Assembly (NCBI GenBank): GCA_003667245.1
Contig: RCNN01000079.1
Coordinates: 1-64,000 of the forward strand
DNA: 64,000 nt
Reading direction: 5' to 3'
Source of the DNA: Heterostelium multicystogenum
Lineage: Eukaryota; Evosea; Eumycetozoa; Acytosteliales; Acytosteliaceae
Shown: positions 10,658 to 23,115 of the stretch, piece after piece
How the letters are laid out: each line of letters opens with the position of its first letter
How positions within the stretch are numbered: position 1 is the first letter of the stretch
Notes under the pieces: model-generated
Databases searched by the model: none
What the model saw: only the letters and a program-made list of their open reading frames with translations
Told to the model about the DNA's origin: nothing
Translations under genes and position numbers: made by a program

Positions 10658-13600
10658 TCAATCTGAAGCATCAGAGAGTGAGAGCGATGAATCCATTGAG
10701 AGATGTTTACTAGTTTCATCTTTCATCGTTAATATTTCATTCCATGTACTTTGGTTTTGTGTAAATTCGGTTTCGCATGCAGCCAATATTTCAATTGCTT
10801 CAGTGCAGGTTGGACGCAGTAGTAAGTCTTGGTCCCAGCATCTGGTGACAAGATTCTTAACGGATTCTGGACAGTTCAGTGGAATAGTTGGTCGGAGATT
10901 GTGGTTAGATGTGCATAGCATAATTTGGAATGCGTTCATTCTCTTGAACTCTCCATAGGGATGAAGGTATCTACCATTGATCAAGGCGAATATAAGCTCC
11001 CAAAATACGACTCCCAGTGAGTAGACATCGCTTTGTTCTTTGTATTCTTTGCCTTGGAAAACTTCTGGTGCGCAGTAGGCACTGGTACCTCTTGTCTTGT
11101 TGAGTGTGAGTTGATTTGATACAGTGTTGAATCGAGATAGACCAAAGTCGGCGACTTTTATACGCCAGTCACGAGTAACCAAGAAATTGAGACTCTTAAT
11201 ATCACGATGTAAAATTTGTGGCTCTGATTTATGGAGGGTTGACACTCCTTTCAAAAGCTGAGTGGCAAAGGAAAAGAATCTCTCCCAAGTCATTTTCTCA
11301 GAGTGGAGCACTTGGTAGAGACTTCCTTTGGAACAGTACTCCATGACCAGACAGATTCTTGGCTCTAAAACGACACCATAGAGACCGACAATTAGATTAG
11401 ATTGCAAAGATGCCAGCACGTGGAACTCTTTCAAGAACTCTTCACGATTATGAGCTTCATCCGCTGATTTTAAAACTTTGATGGCAACTTCACGTCCACG
11501 ATATAATCCCTTGTATACCTTTCCTGATACACCAGAGCCAATCTTGTCAGTATACTCGAGCTCATGCTGAGAGATGATCCATTTTCCATTCTTGATATCC
11601 ATGTTCTCCAACTCTTTCAGCAAGTCCATGGCACCTGGAGTAATAGCCGGCACAGTACCAAAGAACTTCTTGCCTTTTAGTCCATAGAGTTGTTTTCTTT
11701 GATCCTCTTCATAGCATCCGATTCTGACCATCATATCCTCATCTATTCTTGCTAAAGCACCCTCTTGTGAAATTTCTTCTAAAATCAATGCCATCCTATA
11801 TTGAATAAGGCCACTGGAACTGAGTGAGTTGATCAAAAACTCGAGTCTCTTAAGCAAATCAATAATTTCAGGACAGTTATTTTCCTCTGCCAGCATCAGT
11901 GGAGTTTTTTTCTGCTTGGTGGAAATAAGAGTTGGATCGGCACCGGAAGTAATGAGGGTTTTGAGGACATCGAGACGACCAAGTCTGACGGCATAATGAA
12001 GGGCAGACTCTCCTGCACTGTTGACAAGATTGATATTTGCTCCATTCTTTAATAGTACGTACACCATCAATAGACGCACACTATGATTGAAGATAGCTTT
12101 GTGAAGTGGTGTTTCACCCATGTTATTTTGTTCATTTACGTTGGCGCCTTTCTCTACAAACATCTGAACAATTTTCTGACACTCCGGTGATCTAAACTTT
12201 TGGCAGAAATAATGCAGTGGTGTATTTCCATCCATGTTCTTTAAGTTGACATCTATGGTTGGATGTTTCAAAATTTGTATCATCATGTTATCACTTATTT
12301 CACTTGATACCGCTACATGTAATGGTGAATATCCCTCTCTACAATGATATACGTATTAGTTTATATTGTTTTGATTATTCTTCAAGTAGAAAACATACTT
12401 ATCAGGTTGATTGATTTCATCTGAATTTTTCTGAGTATAGTACTCCAATAGTAAGTTTAACATTTCTGTGTCGTTTTGTTTGATTACATTTACAATTGGA
12501 GGATCTTCATATGTGATAGGAGTTCTCAGTGTAGAAAATACAGAGCCATCAGCACTCTTCGATCTCTTTGATGTTTTGTTACCAACGGATACTCTGGTCT
12601 TTCTATGATTTAATGCCTGCTTCAAACCATTTACATTCTTCTGGCTGATACTCTCTGAGAGTAATTGTTTCTCCTGATACAACATCAATGCTTCCATCAC
12701 CTCAAATGCATCATCTCTGTGTATAAATAAACAAAATTGATACTAAATTGAATTAATTAATTACACCATACTTTCATTAGCCAAATATATATTCTATACT
12801 TACATCTCTTTCAGTTGTTTTTATAAGAATTCCATGAGGTGCCAAACCAGATTTCTTCTCTATTGAATTAATGGAAGAGATAGGAATAATCTTTTGTCTT
12901 TGTTTTGTTTTGTCAAATACTAAATTATCGTAGAAACAAAGATAGTGCTCCGTTAAATACAATCTTCCATGCTTTAAAACCGAACCTTGATATCCGCAAC
13001 TATAATCTGTTGTTTCTTTTGTTAATATGAAATGGAGATGTTATCCTATTATTATTTCCTACTACATACATGTAATTAATGTTTCATCATCCGCAACTAG
13101 TGATTTAAATGATTGTTGGAAGTCTCGTAGAGCAGAATCAATACTACTTCTCCTCAGCTTTTTAGTGGAATCAGAGGTGGGGGAAACAGGACTTGTTGGA
13201 CTACTAGTTGATTCTGTTGAAGATGAAGAGGAGTTTGAGGAAGTGGATTTTGATTTACTTGGCGATACATTTGTACTTCCACTTCCGTTACTCTCATCAA
13301 CAAGAGTAGTGGTAGCTCCATTATTATTTATAGTATCAAGGTGAATTTTCAAAATATCTTTGTCATATGACGCATTGTTGGTAGATCGACTCTTTCTTAT
13401 TGGTGGGGAACTGTTGCAATTGGAAGAGACTTTGGTAACACAGAGTTTGTGAGCTGGGAAACCACAGTCTGTGCATAGCAATCCTTGCTTTCCAATGACA
13501 CCCCATATAAATTGTTCGCAAAATCGACATCTGGTCGGTTGTGTAAAGTATTTAAGCTTGAAATAGTGCGATTTCAGTGTGGGTGATAGAGAAGATGAGG

Positions 13601-14723
13601 CATCAAGTGGCTGCTCCATGGCGATGGCTGAAGAAGTTGACTCTGGGCTGGCAGTTACCACTATGTGCTGAGTAGTGGTGGTAGTGGTTGTTGTAGTTGT
13701 AACAACAACACTGCTAGCACTTTGCGAATTGGAAAGACTGTTCAAGAGAATGGAATCGATATTATTGATGGATGAATTGGAAGAAAGTGAGGATGAGAGC
13801 GTTAGAGGTGGCGTAGAGTTTGTATTCAGGTAACTTGAGGACTGTGCTGAAGGTGGAATGGGTGGAAGTGGTGGAAGACTTGATGAAACCATGTGTGGTA
13901 CTGGAGGAAGTGGTGGATACACCAGTTTGCTCTCAAGTTTGAACTCACAGGTGGAAATTGATTTATATTTCTTGGGGTTTCTTAAGGCTTGCTTTTGTTC
14001 ATTGAGTGGTGAGTTTGTTGTACTTGCGCCTCCACTGGCACCGTTGGAGCTAGTGGACTGAATTGGCTGTTGTGTAGGTGGAGGTGGTGGAGTGTGAGGT
14101 GGCGGCTGATGTTTAGTGGGGAGATTTGGCGAACTCTTAAAATGATTGCTATGTACATTGGTTAAACTTTGTGCTGATGGTAAGGCAGAGGTCGAAACTG
14201 TAATATTGGTAACGGAATGAGAGCTATTTGAACTATTTAGTATTGTTGGTCTGTTGTTGTTATTGTTGTTGTTGTTGGTCGGTGGTGTAGTGGTGGCAGA
14301 TGAGCTATTTAAAGGTTGTTGATTGGTGGGAGTCGTGTTGTTATTGTTTGCCGTTGTGCTAGCGTCTGATATTTCGAATTCGCTCTCAGACGAGATTTTA
14401 TTTAGAACTCCCCCATCGTTAGCTGAAGAAGAATAATCGTTGTTGTTATCGCTAATGCTTTCAATAGAATTACTAGAGGTTGGTATTCCAGGTAGTAGTT
14501 CGTCGCTTCCGGGTGTTTGAGACAACTGCAAATGGTCATCACGTATCTTGAGTTCGCGAATTTTCTGCACTAAAGTTGGTGGTTTTGGTAGTGGATTTGG
14601 AACTGCAGAACCAGACTTTGCAGTCAGAGCCTGATTTTGAACAACAATATTAATCAGGTTATCATTAAAGTTTGAATGTAAATCCGGTTCTGGCTGAGCT
14701 GTAATTGGTGATTTTAATGACAT
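10658..14723 (-). CDS. TKL-family protein kinase with C1, GRAM, ankyrin and SAM-like domains
   Basis: Exons 14723-13070, 13006-12804, 12700-12399 and 12338-10658 keep one frame and give 1279 residues. The N-terminus (1-380) is S/T/N/P-rich. A C1 zinc finger follows at about 385-437 (HYFKLKYFTQPTRCRFC ... CTDCGFPAHKLC ... SSNC). A GRAM/PH-like domain spans the second exon (about 553-620, LYLTEHYLCFYDN). Ankyrin repeats occupy about 720-870 (NTPLHYFC, ETPLHKAIF, ESALHYAVRLGRLDVL). A SAM-like helical domain is at 886-936. The kinase domain is at about 979-1236, with GSGVSGKVYKG, VAIKVLK, LHRDIKSLNFL, DFGLSR and APE, so all catalytic residues are present. The HRDxKSxN form places it in the TKL group. 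The C1 domain and GRAM suggest lipid-controlled membrane recruitment. It resembles the ankyrin-containing TKL kinases known in D. discoideum; I do not assign a symbol. Confidence 0.9.
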
Positions 14724-16080
14724 TGTTGTTGCTGCTGTAGTTGTGAAAAATATATATATATTTATTAAAATCTAATCCCTCCCTTCTTAGGATTTGATTT
14801 TTAATAATAATAATAATATAATAATAATACTATTAAAAAAATTGGGGTTTTCCTCTTATTCTTTTTTCCAATATGCAATAATAACCTTAATTATAATTTA
14901 AATTCAATTCTAAATCTCTAATTATAATAATAATAATAAAAGTAATAAAGTTTAGTTAAGTTATAATAATATGTTAGAGTTAAGTTAACATTTAATTTTT
15001 TTTAAAAAACAAATTTACAAATATTATACAAATATTATTAATTTAGTTTAAATTAACGCTACTTCTGATTATTAATATTATTATTATTAGTTTTTCTAAT
15101 TTTATGATTAATATTTTTAATTATTATTATTATTAAGATTGTTATGTAATAATAATTTTTAATGATTAAATTAAAGCGTGTTTATTTTTTAAATTGATTT
15201 GTTGTTGTGTTTTTTTTTCATGTGATGTGTGTAAATGTATTGTTTGTTGTTGGTTTGAAAAAAATTCTATTTTTAAAGGTTCATCTTTATAATTAAGGTG
15301 ATGATGCTGATGGTGATGAATGAAATGTAGATGGAGTCGATGCTTAAGAGATTTCTATGATTATTTTGTTTTAATATATGAAATTTGGACAAGAGGAAAT
15401 AATTAAATCTTGAATAGGGCAAGTTAAGTGCAGTTCTATTGGATAATTCCAAAAACTGGAAATTTTGTCCAGCCAAATGATTTGCCAAAACTTTTTTAAA
15501 AACTACACAAAAACAATAAAGGAAATGAATGAATTTGTTGTTTAATATGTTTAGTTTGTTTAAATTGTTATTGATTAACTGCGTGGGCTAGGTGTGGGTT
15601 TAGTTTGGTGGGTGATTTTGGTATCAAAATTTGAGGTAGCTCTCTATTTCGATCAAATTTAATAGTTGTTGTATGTTCGCACTAATTGATAATGATAGAA
15701 AACTAAACTTTACTCAACTATACTAAACTAGTATTGTATGCTGAAAAACTAATGTTGTTGTGAACACTAATATTATTTTGTAACGTTTCGAAATATTTAT
15801 ATGCAAGTTTCCTACTTTATTTGAGTATTTCTCCAAGTTGATTTTTAATAATTCAGTTCTTCCAATGTATCCTGATCCAAAATTCTAAAATCTAAGTTAC
15901 TGTTGATAGATGTTAACTATTAAAGTTACTATATTACTATTATATTATTACAACTATTACTATAGTACTCAAATGCACTGTTGCTTAGAGGAAGTGATGT
16001 CTATCGAGTTGATTCCTAGGTGTTTGGTTGTTTCTCACTCCTCACAATAATAATTAACAATCCCAAATCAACACTATACT

Positions 16081-16108
<28 letters not shown>
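16081..16108. repeat. (ATT)n microsatellite
   Basis: About nine tandem TTA/ATT units in the kinase/RPA1 spacer. Confidence 0.9.
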
Positions 16109-16112
<4 letters not shown>

Positions 16113-18680
16113 GTTTAAAATATATTGTTTATATATCTATTATTATTGTTTATAATTGTCACTTTGATAAAAAGAAATGGTTAAATTATTTTTATATTAT
16201 TATTTAAATTATTATTATTGTTGTTGTTGTTGTTGATTTGTTTTCAATTAGAATAGGAGAGAAAGAAGAAGTGAGCTGAATGTTGTAGGTGGTAGTTGGT
16301 TTGATGATGAGAATTATGATGATGATAGAAGTAATATTGGCAACAAGAATAGTTGTAATAGATAATTAAACTATACCCCTAGTTGTTTTGGTGATGCAAA
16401 TAACAGAACAACAACAACAACAACAACAACAATATTCATATTAATTATAATTTTATAAAAACAATAAATAATAGTATATACATAAATAATAATAATATAT
16501 TTATGTATAAAATATCAAACATGTGTATCATATTTTGTGATTGAGTGGTGTACATATATGTGTGGTGTTTGAGAGTGATTGATTGATTGATTGAGTGGTT
16601 GTGTGTGAATGTGTTAAAAATAATTCATCATGTCAACAACAAAACCATCTATCCAATAGCTATAAACTGGAAGATGCATACGGGATGAGTAAATAATATT
16701 AATGTTTGTATTATTATTGTTGTTGTGTTTGTTGTGGTTGTTGTTGTTTTATTTTTTGTATTGGTATTTGATCATATTATACTATGTATGTGGTTGATTG
16801 AGGGAGTAATGAGTGTGCTCTCAGTGGACAAACAAGTAACAAATTGTATGATTATGGTTAATAAAGTAGTTAGTATTCATTCATATGCTGGAATTGGATC
16901 ACCACAAACTTGTATAAATAAATACATTCATTTTTAATGAAATTTGATTGCTGTTGATGTTGTTTTTCCTATTCCACTTTAAAGAATTATCAACTCATTA
17001 GATTTAATTTGTCACCTCAAAATTGCTTGATCATCAACTCAAGCAATTGGTATGTAAATGTAGGTAAGGGCAACATGCTAACTTTGAATTCATGATACAA
17101 ATAATAATTTTAATAGCAATAAACAAAAGAAGTATTTGATTGATTTACTGACTGACTGATTGTTTGGGCATCCAATTTCATTATTGTATAACAATTGTCT
17201 CATTACAAAACACAGCTAGCATGCAAGTGTATTACTTACATTGTTTTAACTAATTATTATTATTGTTATTGTTATTGTTAATGTTGTTGTTGTTGTTATT
17301 GATTGTTTGCTATTGTAATTGTTGTAATTGATTGGCTGATTTGTTGAGGTATAGATTTAGAACTACAATATTAATATTATTTTGATTAAAATTATCCTTA
17401 TATTGATGATGATTATTAAGATGAGATCCTATTATTATGATAAATAATGGATTATATATGTTTATTTCAGAAAACAAATTATTGCTGTTATAAAATTTAA
17501 ATTCTTTGTTGAATATCTAGAAATAAATCAATATGATCATCTTTATTATTATTATTATTACTATTACTACTATCGTTATTCGTTTTTATTTAGTATTTAA
17601 ATAATTTGTAAATTATTATTATTATTATTATTATTATTACTGTAGTTGTTTAAACAAATAAAAATAATAAACTATTACTGCTAAATTATTATTTATTTAT
17701 CTAATTAATTTGATTGATTGTTTGTTTGCAACATCATTCATACATTCATACATTCATTCATTCATTCATTATTCATTTGGTGTGTTTGCTGGTAGTGTTT
17801 GGTGGTGTCACACAATAATATAGAATAGAATGAATAATGATATATTAATAGTAATATGATTTTAGTTTGAGAATTCACAAAAACACTTTAAACAAATTGG
17901 TTTAAATATATATTTAAAGAATGTTGGTGGTAAGTGGTAGTGGTGGAATTAAAAGTGTTTTAACACTTAGAGTTCTCCTTTCACCAACACACCAAAATGA
18001 ATTAGATTTACTGAAAGTGGTGGTGGTGGTGATGAAAGTTGGTGTGTTCACTGGAGAGATTCATTTACGAGGTACCAGCTGAAACCAGATAGTCGCATTG
18101 ACTTTATTGCACACTCTATCATTTTCTATCTTTTAATATCTTTCTACGAATGTATTTAATGTTGTTCTATGTTTGACGAGATAGATTGTGTGCAAGTAGT
18201 AGTAGATATAGATTGAGTTGTATGAACTCGAAGATTCAACCTGACAACAATTGGAATATGGATTTCTATTTTCAAAGCTTGCACATACGAGCATGTCATT
18301 TGATGGGTTTCAGAATGTTCACATCACTAAACATTTTATCACTACATTGCATTGTTGTTGTTATTGTTAAATAAATAGTCAACATCATCCATCGTCAAGA
18401 CAAACCAATCCAAACAAACTTGATGCAATGAACATTCATGCAAAGAAATGAATAAATATTTAATGTGAGGTGTGTTTAAGTTGGTGCTTCCATATTAGTA
18501 GTAATTTGAAAATTACTCAGAAATGCACTTATTTCATTCAGTCATTTAATTAATTATTCATGAATAATTAAATAAAAAACAATTAAAAATTAATTTAATA
18601 ATAAAAATCAAATTGTGACCGTTACAAATTTCTATTGGAATTTTGAAGTTCTATTTTTCCAAGAAATTTGAAATTTTGAG

Positions 18681-18710
18681 TTCCCGCCTTTTTATATGAG
18701 ACATGTCTCA
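18681..18710. promoter_or_regulatory. E2F-type site and 14-bp palindrome upstream of RPA1
   Basis: TTCCCGCC at 18681-18688 fits the E2F consensus (TTSSCGSS) and lies about 130 bp upstream of the RPA1 ATG at 18820. It is followed at 18697-18710 by TGAGACATGTCTCA, a perfect 14-bp palindrome whose core AGACATGTCT also fits the RRRCWWGYYY half-site pattern. Both are conspicuously GC-rich for this spacer. E2F control of replication genes is known in dictyostelids and animals; use of this site is inferred. Confidence 0.45.
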
Positions 18711-18819
18711 TTGATAGTGTTTTATTTCTTAAATATTTTAAAACTATAGTAGACTTTAGATTTTTGTATATACCTCATATTATTATTATACTTATCATCA
18801 ACAACAACAACAGAACACA

Positions 18820-20770
18820 ATGAATATCCCAATTGAGAATTGTGTTATTGATTATGTTCAACAGAGCAATATCAACAAGGAGTTTCGTCCAAATAATGTC
18901 ATCCTCCAAGTCAAGAAACATACTATAAAACCAGAGAGAACTGAGTAGGTGTACCAAAGATTGATTGTTCTTTATGAACTTGCCAACCTAACTTACTTCA
19001 ATTATCATTGAATGTCACTTCTAGATTACTCTTGTCGGATCAAAAGCAAACATTCCCATTCTTTATTCAAACCCAAACACCAGATGCAGACTTGAGAGAG
19101 TTTTCAATAATTAAAGTCAATCATTTCAAGATTATTAAGAATCTATACTTCCAAATTATGGATTATAAAGTTCTTGCACAAGCCCAAACACTCTTTGGAA
19201 ATCCACAGGCACCTCTCCACACTGCATATGTAAAGCAACAATCATCACCCCAAGCTCAGCAACAAACTCATCAACAACAACCAGCAAACAAAGGTCCTGC
19301 AAAACCATCAGGTGCAATGCTGCCTGTTGACTCTTCAGTCATCACCAAAATCAAGGATATCAACAATTCTTCAACAAACATCACAATTAGAGCCACTCTT
19401 CGTTCAAAGAGTGCAGTCAAAAGCTGGACTTCCCAATCATCCAAAGGATATCTTCTCAACCTCGAGCTAATGGACGACAGTGATCAGGTAACTATAATTT
19501 TCTATTCAAGTAGCTGTTTTTCTTCAGTCCATACTAACCAACTTGTAGAAAAATGAAATTAAAGTAACAGTTTTTGGTAGAGATTCCAATAATGCACCAA
19601 ATCTTTGTGAGATTCTCAATGACAGCCTTCATGTTGGCACAACATATGATTTTTCCAACTTCAAAGTAAACCCAAAGAACCAACAATTCAACAAGTTGTC
19701 TCACCCATTCGAATTGACATTTAATGAACAAACAAGATACGAGCAAAGTACATCTGCAATTGAGGCACACACCATCTTTGACTTTGTTCCAATTGACACT
19801 TTGAAAAACATGCCAGCCGAAGAACTCAAGACCGCACCACCTGTAGATCTTATTGGTTACGTTTCCAATGTTGGTGACCTTAGCTTCTTGGCTTCCAAGA
19901 ACTTTAACAGAATCACATTCAGAATTCTTGATACTTCTGGAAAGTCTATTGATATTGCTGCCTTTGGTGAGCGTGCCGAAGAAATCTCGAGAAACCTTAA
20001 GGTTGGAAATGTCATTGCCATCAAGTCTGCTAAGCTCTCCAACTTTTCAAAATGCTCTGCCAGCTTGTCATTCAGCCCCTACGAAATCGATCCACCACAC
20101 CTCCGTACGGAGTGCAACAACATCCGTCAATGGGTAAAAGTCAATGGTAACTGATGTTGAATGTCTCTCTGTAAACACCATGACCACCCAACAAAATACT
20201 GGTGAAACTGTCAAATGTTGTATTGATTACCTACCACCTTTCAACGAAGCAACCAATACCACCTCAGAGCCTGTCACCTACACCGTGGCCGGTTACTTTG
20301 TCCAACTCGCCAACACCTTCAAAGACGATAAATTCTACTATGAAGGATGTCCTTCATGCAAGAAGAAGGCATGTGGTTGCGGCAAAGAACCCGTCAAACA
20401 CTACAAAGTATCTCTCAAGTTACAGGACGAAAACAGGCAGCATTTTCGTTGATTTGTTTGGCAAGCCAGTAGAAAAGCTTGTTGGTGTCACAGCTGACGC
20501 ATTGTTCGAAATGGAAGCTGATCCAAACAAGATTTACTCAACAAAGTTTTCTCTACCCCCTATTTGGTACACATGAAGCTCAGTCAGCCAACTGTCGACC
20601 CCAATGACTCTGGTAAAGTATACTCACCAAAATGGTCAGTCAAGTCAGTCGAAACAATGAGCACCGCTCTTACAATGTCAGCTATCAGCAACAACTACAA
20701 CTATGGAACTTTGAACTATAATGTAAATACCTTGAATAACCAAGCACAAGATCAAACAGCAATGGAATAA
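18820..20770 (+). CDS. rpa1: Replication protein A large subunit (RPA1), frame-broken
   Basis: RPA1 is the large subunit of the single-strand DNA binding trimer used in replication, repair and recombination. Exon 1 is 18820-18944 (MNIPIENCVIDYV), exon 2 19025-19487, and exon 3 starts at 19549; junctions are GT-AG and in phase. The order is an N-terminal RPA70N OB fold (to FSIIKVNHFKI), a Q/P linker (HTAYVKQQSSPQAQQQ), OB fold A (ITIRATLRSKSAVKSW, LLNLELMDDSDQ, KVTVFG), OB fold B (LIGYVSNVGDLSFL) and OB fold C with the zinc ribbon GCPSCKKKACGCGKEP and IFVDLFGKPVEKLVG. Three one-base frame changes interrupt it near 20145, 20440 and 20570; the protein is otherwise complete. Since RPA1 is essential and single-copy in most eukaryotes, sequence error is more likely than decay. 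Confidence 0.9.
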
Positions 20771-21056
20771 TCAACTATTCCAAAACACAACAACAATTTT
20801 AATTTTAATATACTATTAATATCAATTTTTAAATAAAGTAATATATATTTAAAATAGATGATTCCAAATTCTTTGTAAATGAACTTGCAGAAGTTATTTT
20901 ATTTAATGGGATTGGTTTAATGTAAATATATATATATAGAGTTTTTTTTGTTCTATAAATATGTATGTTATATATGTTGCTTTGTTTGTTTTACGAATGG
21001 AATGGAATCGATTTCATATTAATATTTCAACTATAGTATTAATTATTATTGTTTTT

Positions 21057-22286
21057 TTAATGATTTCTAATTGCCTCAAGGATTTCTTCTTTAAACTTCT
21101 GGAGTTCACGTCTAAACTCGGCAAGAATTTCTTCTTTCAGGGTTAACATATCATCTGATAGTGCAGATGGTGTTGATGCAGTTGAACTTGGTGATGCATT
21201 TGGTGAAAGTGATGGACGTCCCATGGTGGGTGGTGGCTTTGGTTTCGATGCGGTGACTGGAGCTGGCTTTGGTTCTTTGACTGGGGGTGGTGGTTGCTCT
21301 TTGACTGGAGCTGGGGCTGGAGCTGGAGTATCTTCTTTTGGAGCAGCCTTCTTCATTGCAGCACGCTTTGCCATTGCTTCTGCCATGATGTTTCCTCCAC
21401 CACCCATTGGGATCATGGGCTTTGGAGCTCCACCACCTGGGGTAGGAGCACCTCCAGCGGATGGAGCTGGAGCTGGAGCTGAAGCAGAGTTGCTTCCACC
21501 GAGGAGAGGACTTGACTTATCTACAGTGACTGTCTTCTTCAAACCAGCCTTTGAGAAACCTTCGATGGAACTCAAGAGACCGGATCTACCTGCGCTGCTT
21601 GGTGGAGCACCAGCGGCTGGGGGAGGTGGGGCAGCTGGTGGAGCTGGTGGCTTGGGTGCTGGTGGGGCAGCTGGTGGGGCGGGTGGTCCTGCTGGTGGAG
21701 CGGGTGGTTTATTGAGGATGGTCGATTGTGGACGAGCTGGCACCATTTGGGGTGCAGCTGGCTTGCTGATTTGTGGTGGCAGTTGCATTTGTGGTGGTTG
21801 TTGTGGAGCAACTGGTTGTGCGGATGGGTATGATGGGGGAGGTGGTGTTGGTGGCTGTGGGTTTTTGAGTAACTTTAATACATTCTCGAAACCATTACCG
21901 AATTGGTCGGCTTCGTCTTTAGTTGAGAAGTTGATACCGTAGTGAGTACGTTGATCAGAGAAAGTGTGGAAATTAGCTGAAGCAAACTTGTATACAACTT
22001 CCTTTGTAATCGAAAAATTGATCAAAATGATATTTGGATCTTCGTGACCTCTTGCAATGATACGATAGGTGTTGTTACCTTGGTGATGGTACAAAAGCAA
22101 AGTGGCTGGGTGCTGTGATGATGGAACCCATTGATTTGTAGCTGCTGAATGTGTGAACACTTGTGCTCTACCAACTAAAATGTGTACTTCACTGTTATTT
22201 TATCAATCAATTAATATTAATATTTTTAATGTCGATCCAATTATAATATCTAGATTTAAAAGATCTCTAAATTATACATACGCCAT
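21057..22286 (-). CDS. vasP: VASP (Ena/VASP actin polymerase)
   Basis: A five-base first exon (22286-22282, ATGGC) is spliced to 22191-21057, giving 379 residues starting MAEVHILVGRAQVFTH. The EVH1 domain covers about residues 1-112 (VFTHSAATNQWVPSS, YRIIARGHEDP, HYGINFSTKDEADQFG). A long proline-rich region follows (many PPAPPAAPP units), which binds profilin. Then come the G-actin and F-actin binding block (LLSSIEGFSKAGLKKT) and a C-terminal tetramerisation coiled coil (LKEEILAEFRRELQKFKEEI). Ena/VASP proteins elongate filaments at filopodia tips and the leading edge. Length and domain order match D. discoideum VASP. The tiny first exon explains why the plain ORF seems to start later. The gene is convergent with RPA1. 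Confidence 0.95.
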
Positions 22287-23115
22287 ATTTTGAATTTTAT
22301 TTGAAGAAACTTTTTTATTTATTTATTTTGACTTTGGTACAACAAAAAAAAACTAAGATGATTCTAAAATACAGTGATATATATTATATTATATTATATC
22401 TATATATCTAAATGAAATATTTATTTATATATATGTGTGTGTTTATTTTTTTTTTCAAAATGATACAATAATACAACAAAATAAAAGTAAACAATTACAA
22501 ACAACGATAACAATGAAATTTACAACTATAAATATATTGTTGTTGATGATAATGATTGCTAACTACTACGACTACGATCCAAATTTGATAGGTTTCGATA
22601 TGAAAAATTAATATTATCTTATATCTACAAAATAGAAGTAGTACTACTAGTAGTGGTATCTAAATTTGCTACTGTTATTTGATATTATGTTGTTGGTTAT
22701 TATTATTATTATTGTATTATTGATTTTTTAAATGAAATGGAGAGGGTAGTGTGTGTTTGTTTTAAGTTTTTTTTGGTTTTTTTGTATTTTTATGAAATTA
22801 GTTTGTTTTTTGTTTTTCAAAAATATTTAATTAATTATTTGAATGGTTGATTGGTCTCCCCAAACAACATTTAAAAAAATCAAAATGTTGAAAATAAATT
22901 TAAATTTCGTTCATAATTTTAGGTATCGATCGATCTCATTTAGTCACATTTTCCAATACCTTAAATTTGGTTTGCATCTGATGTAGGCAACTTTGATTTG
23001 AGATGCATCTCATTTTTGTTGTTTGTCGATGGATGGTTTTTGATTTGCGAATATTTGTGATTTTATTTGATGATTGATGTTGATTGTTGTCAATGGCTGA
23101 AGATTTTTTCGTCTA
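22287..23115. other. Spacer between VASP and PIG-S genes
   Basis: AT-rich upstream region of VASP with poly-T tracts (22449-22456, 22770-22795). No gene is seen. Confidence 0.5.

Larger units (their letters stand above)
14724..18819. other. 4.1-kb spacer upstream of the kinase and RPA1
   Basis: This is the longest gene-free stretch of the window and is shared by divergent genes. It contains many ATT/AAT runs (16081-16108, 17610-17640), GTT runs, CATT repeats (17740-17770) and an inverted repeat AAGTGTT/AACACTT at 17953-17968. GT-rich and CA-rich strings at 17981-18048 resemble G-box elements. The short ORFs inside it are low-complexity and unsupported. Confidence 0.6.

Noticed and set aside
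13027..13344. 105-codon plus-strand ORF
   Set aside because: It is the antisense of the S/T-rich region of the kinase gene.
21223..21942. 239-codon ORF on the plus strand opposite VASP
   Set aside because: It is a glycine/alanine-rich shadow of the proline-rich region of VASP on the other strand.
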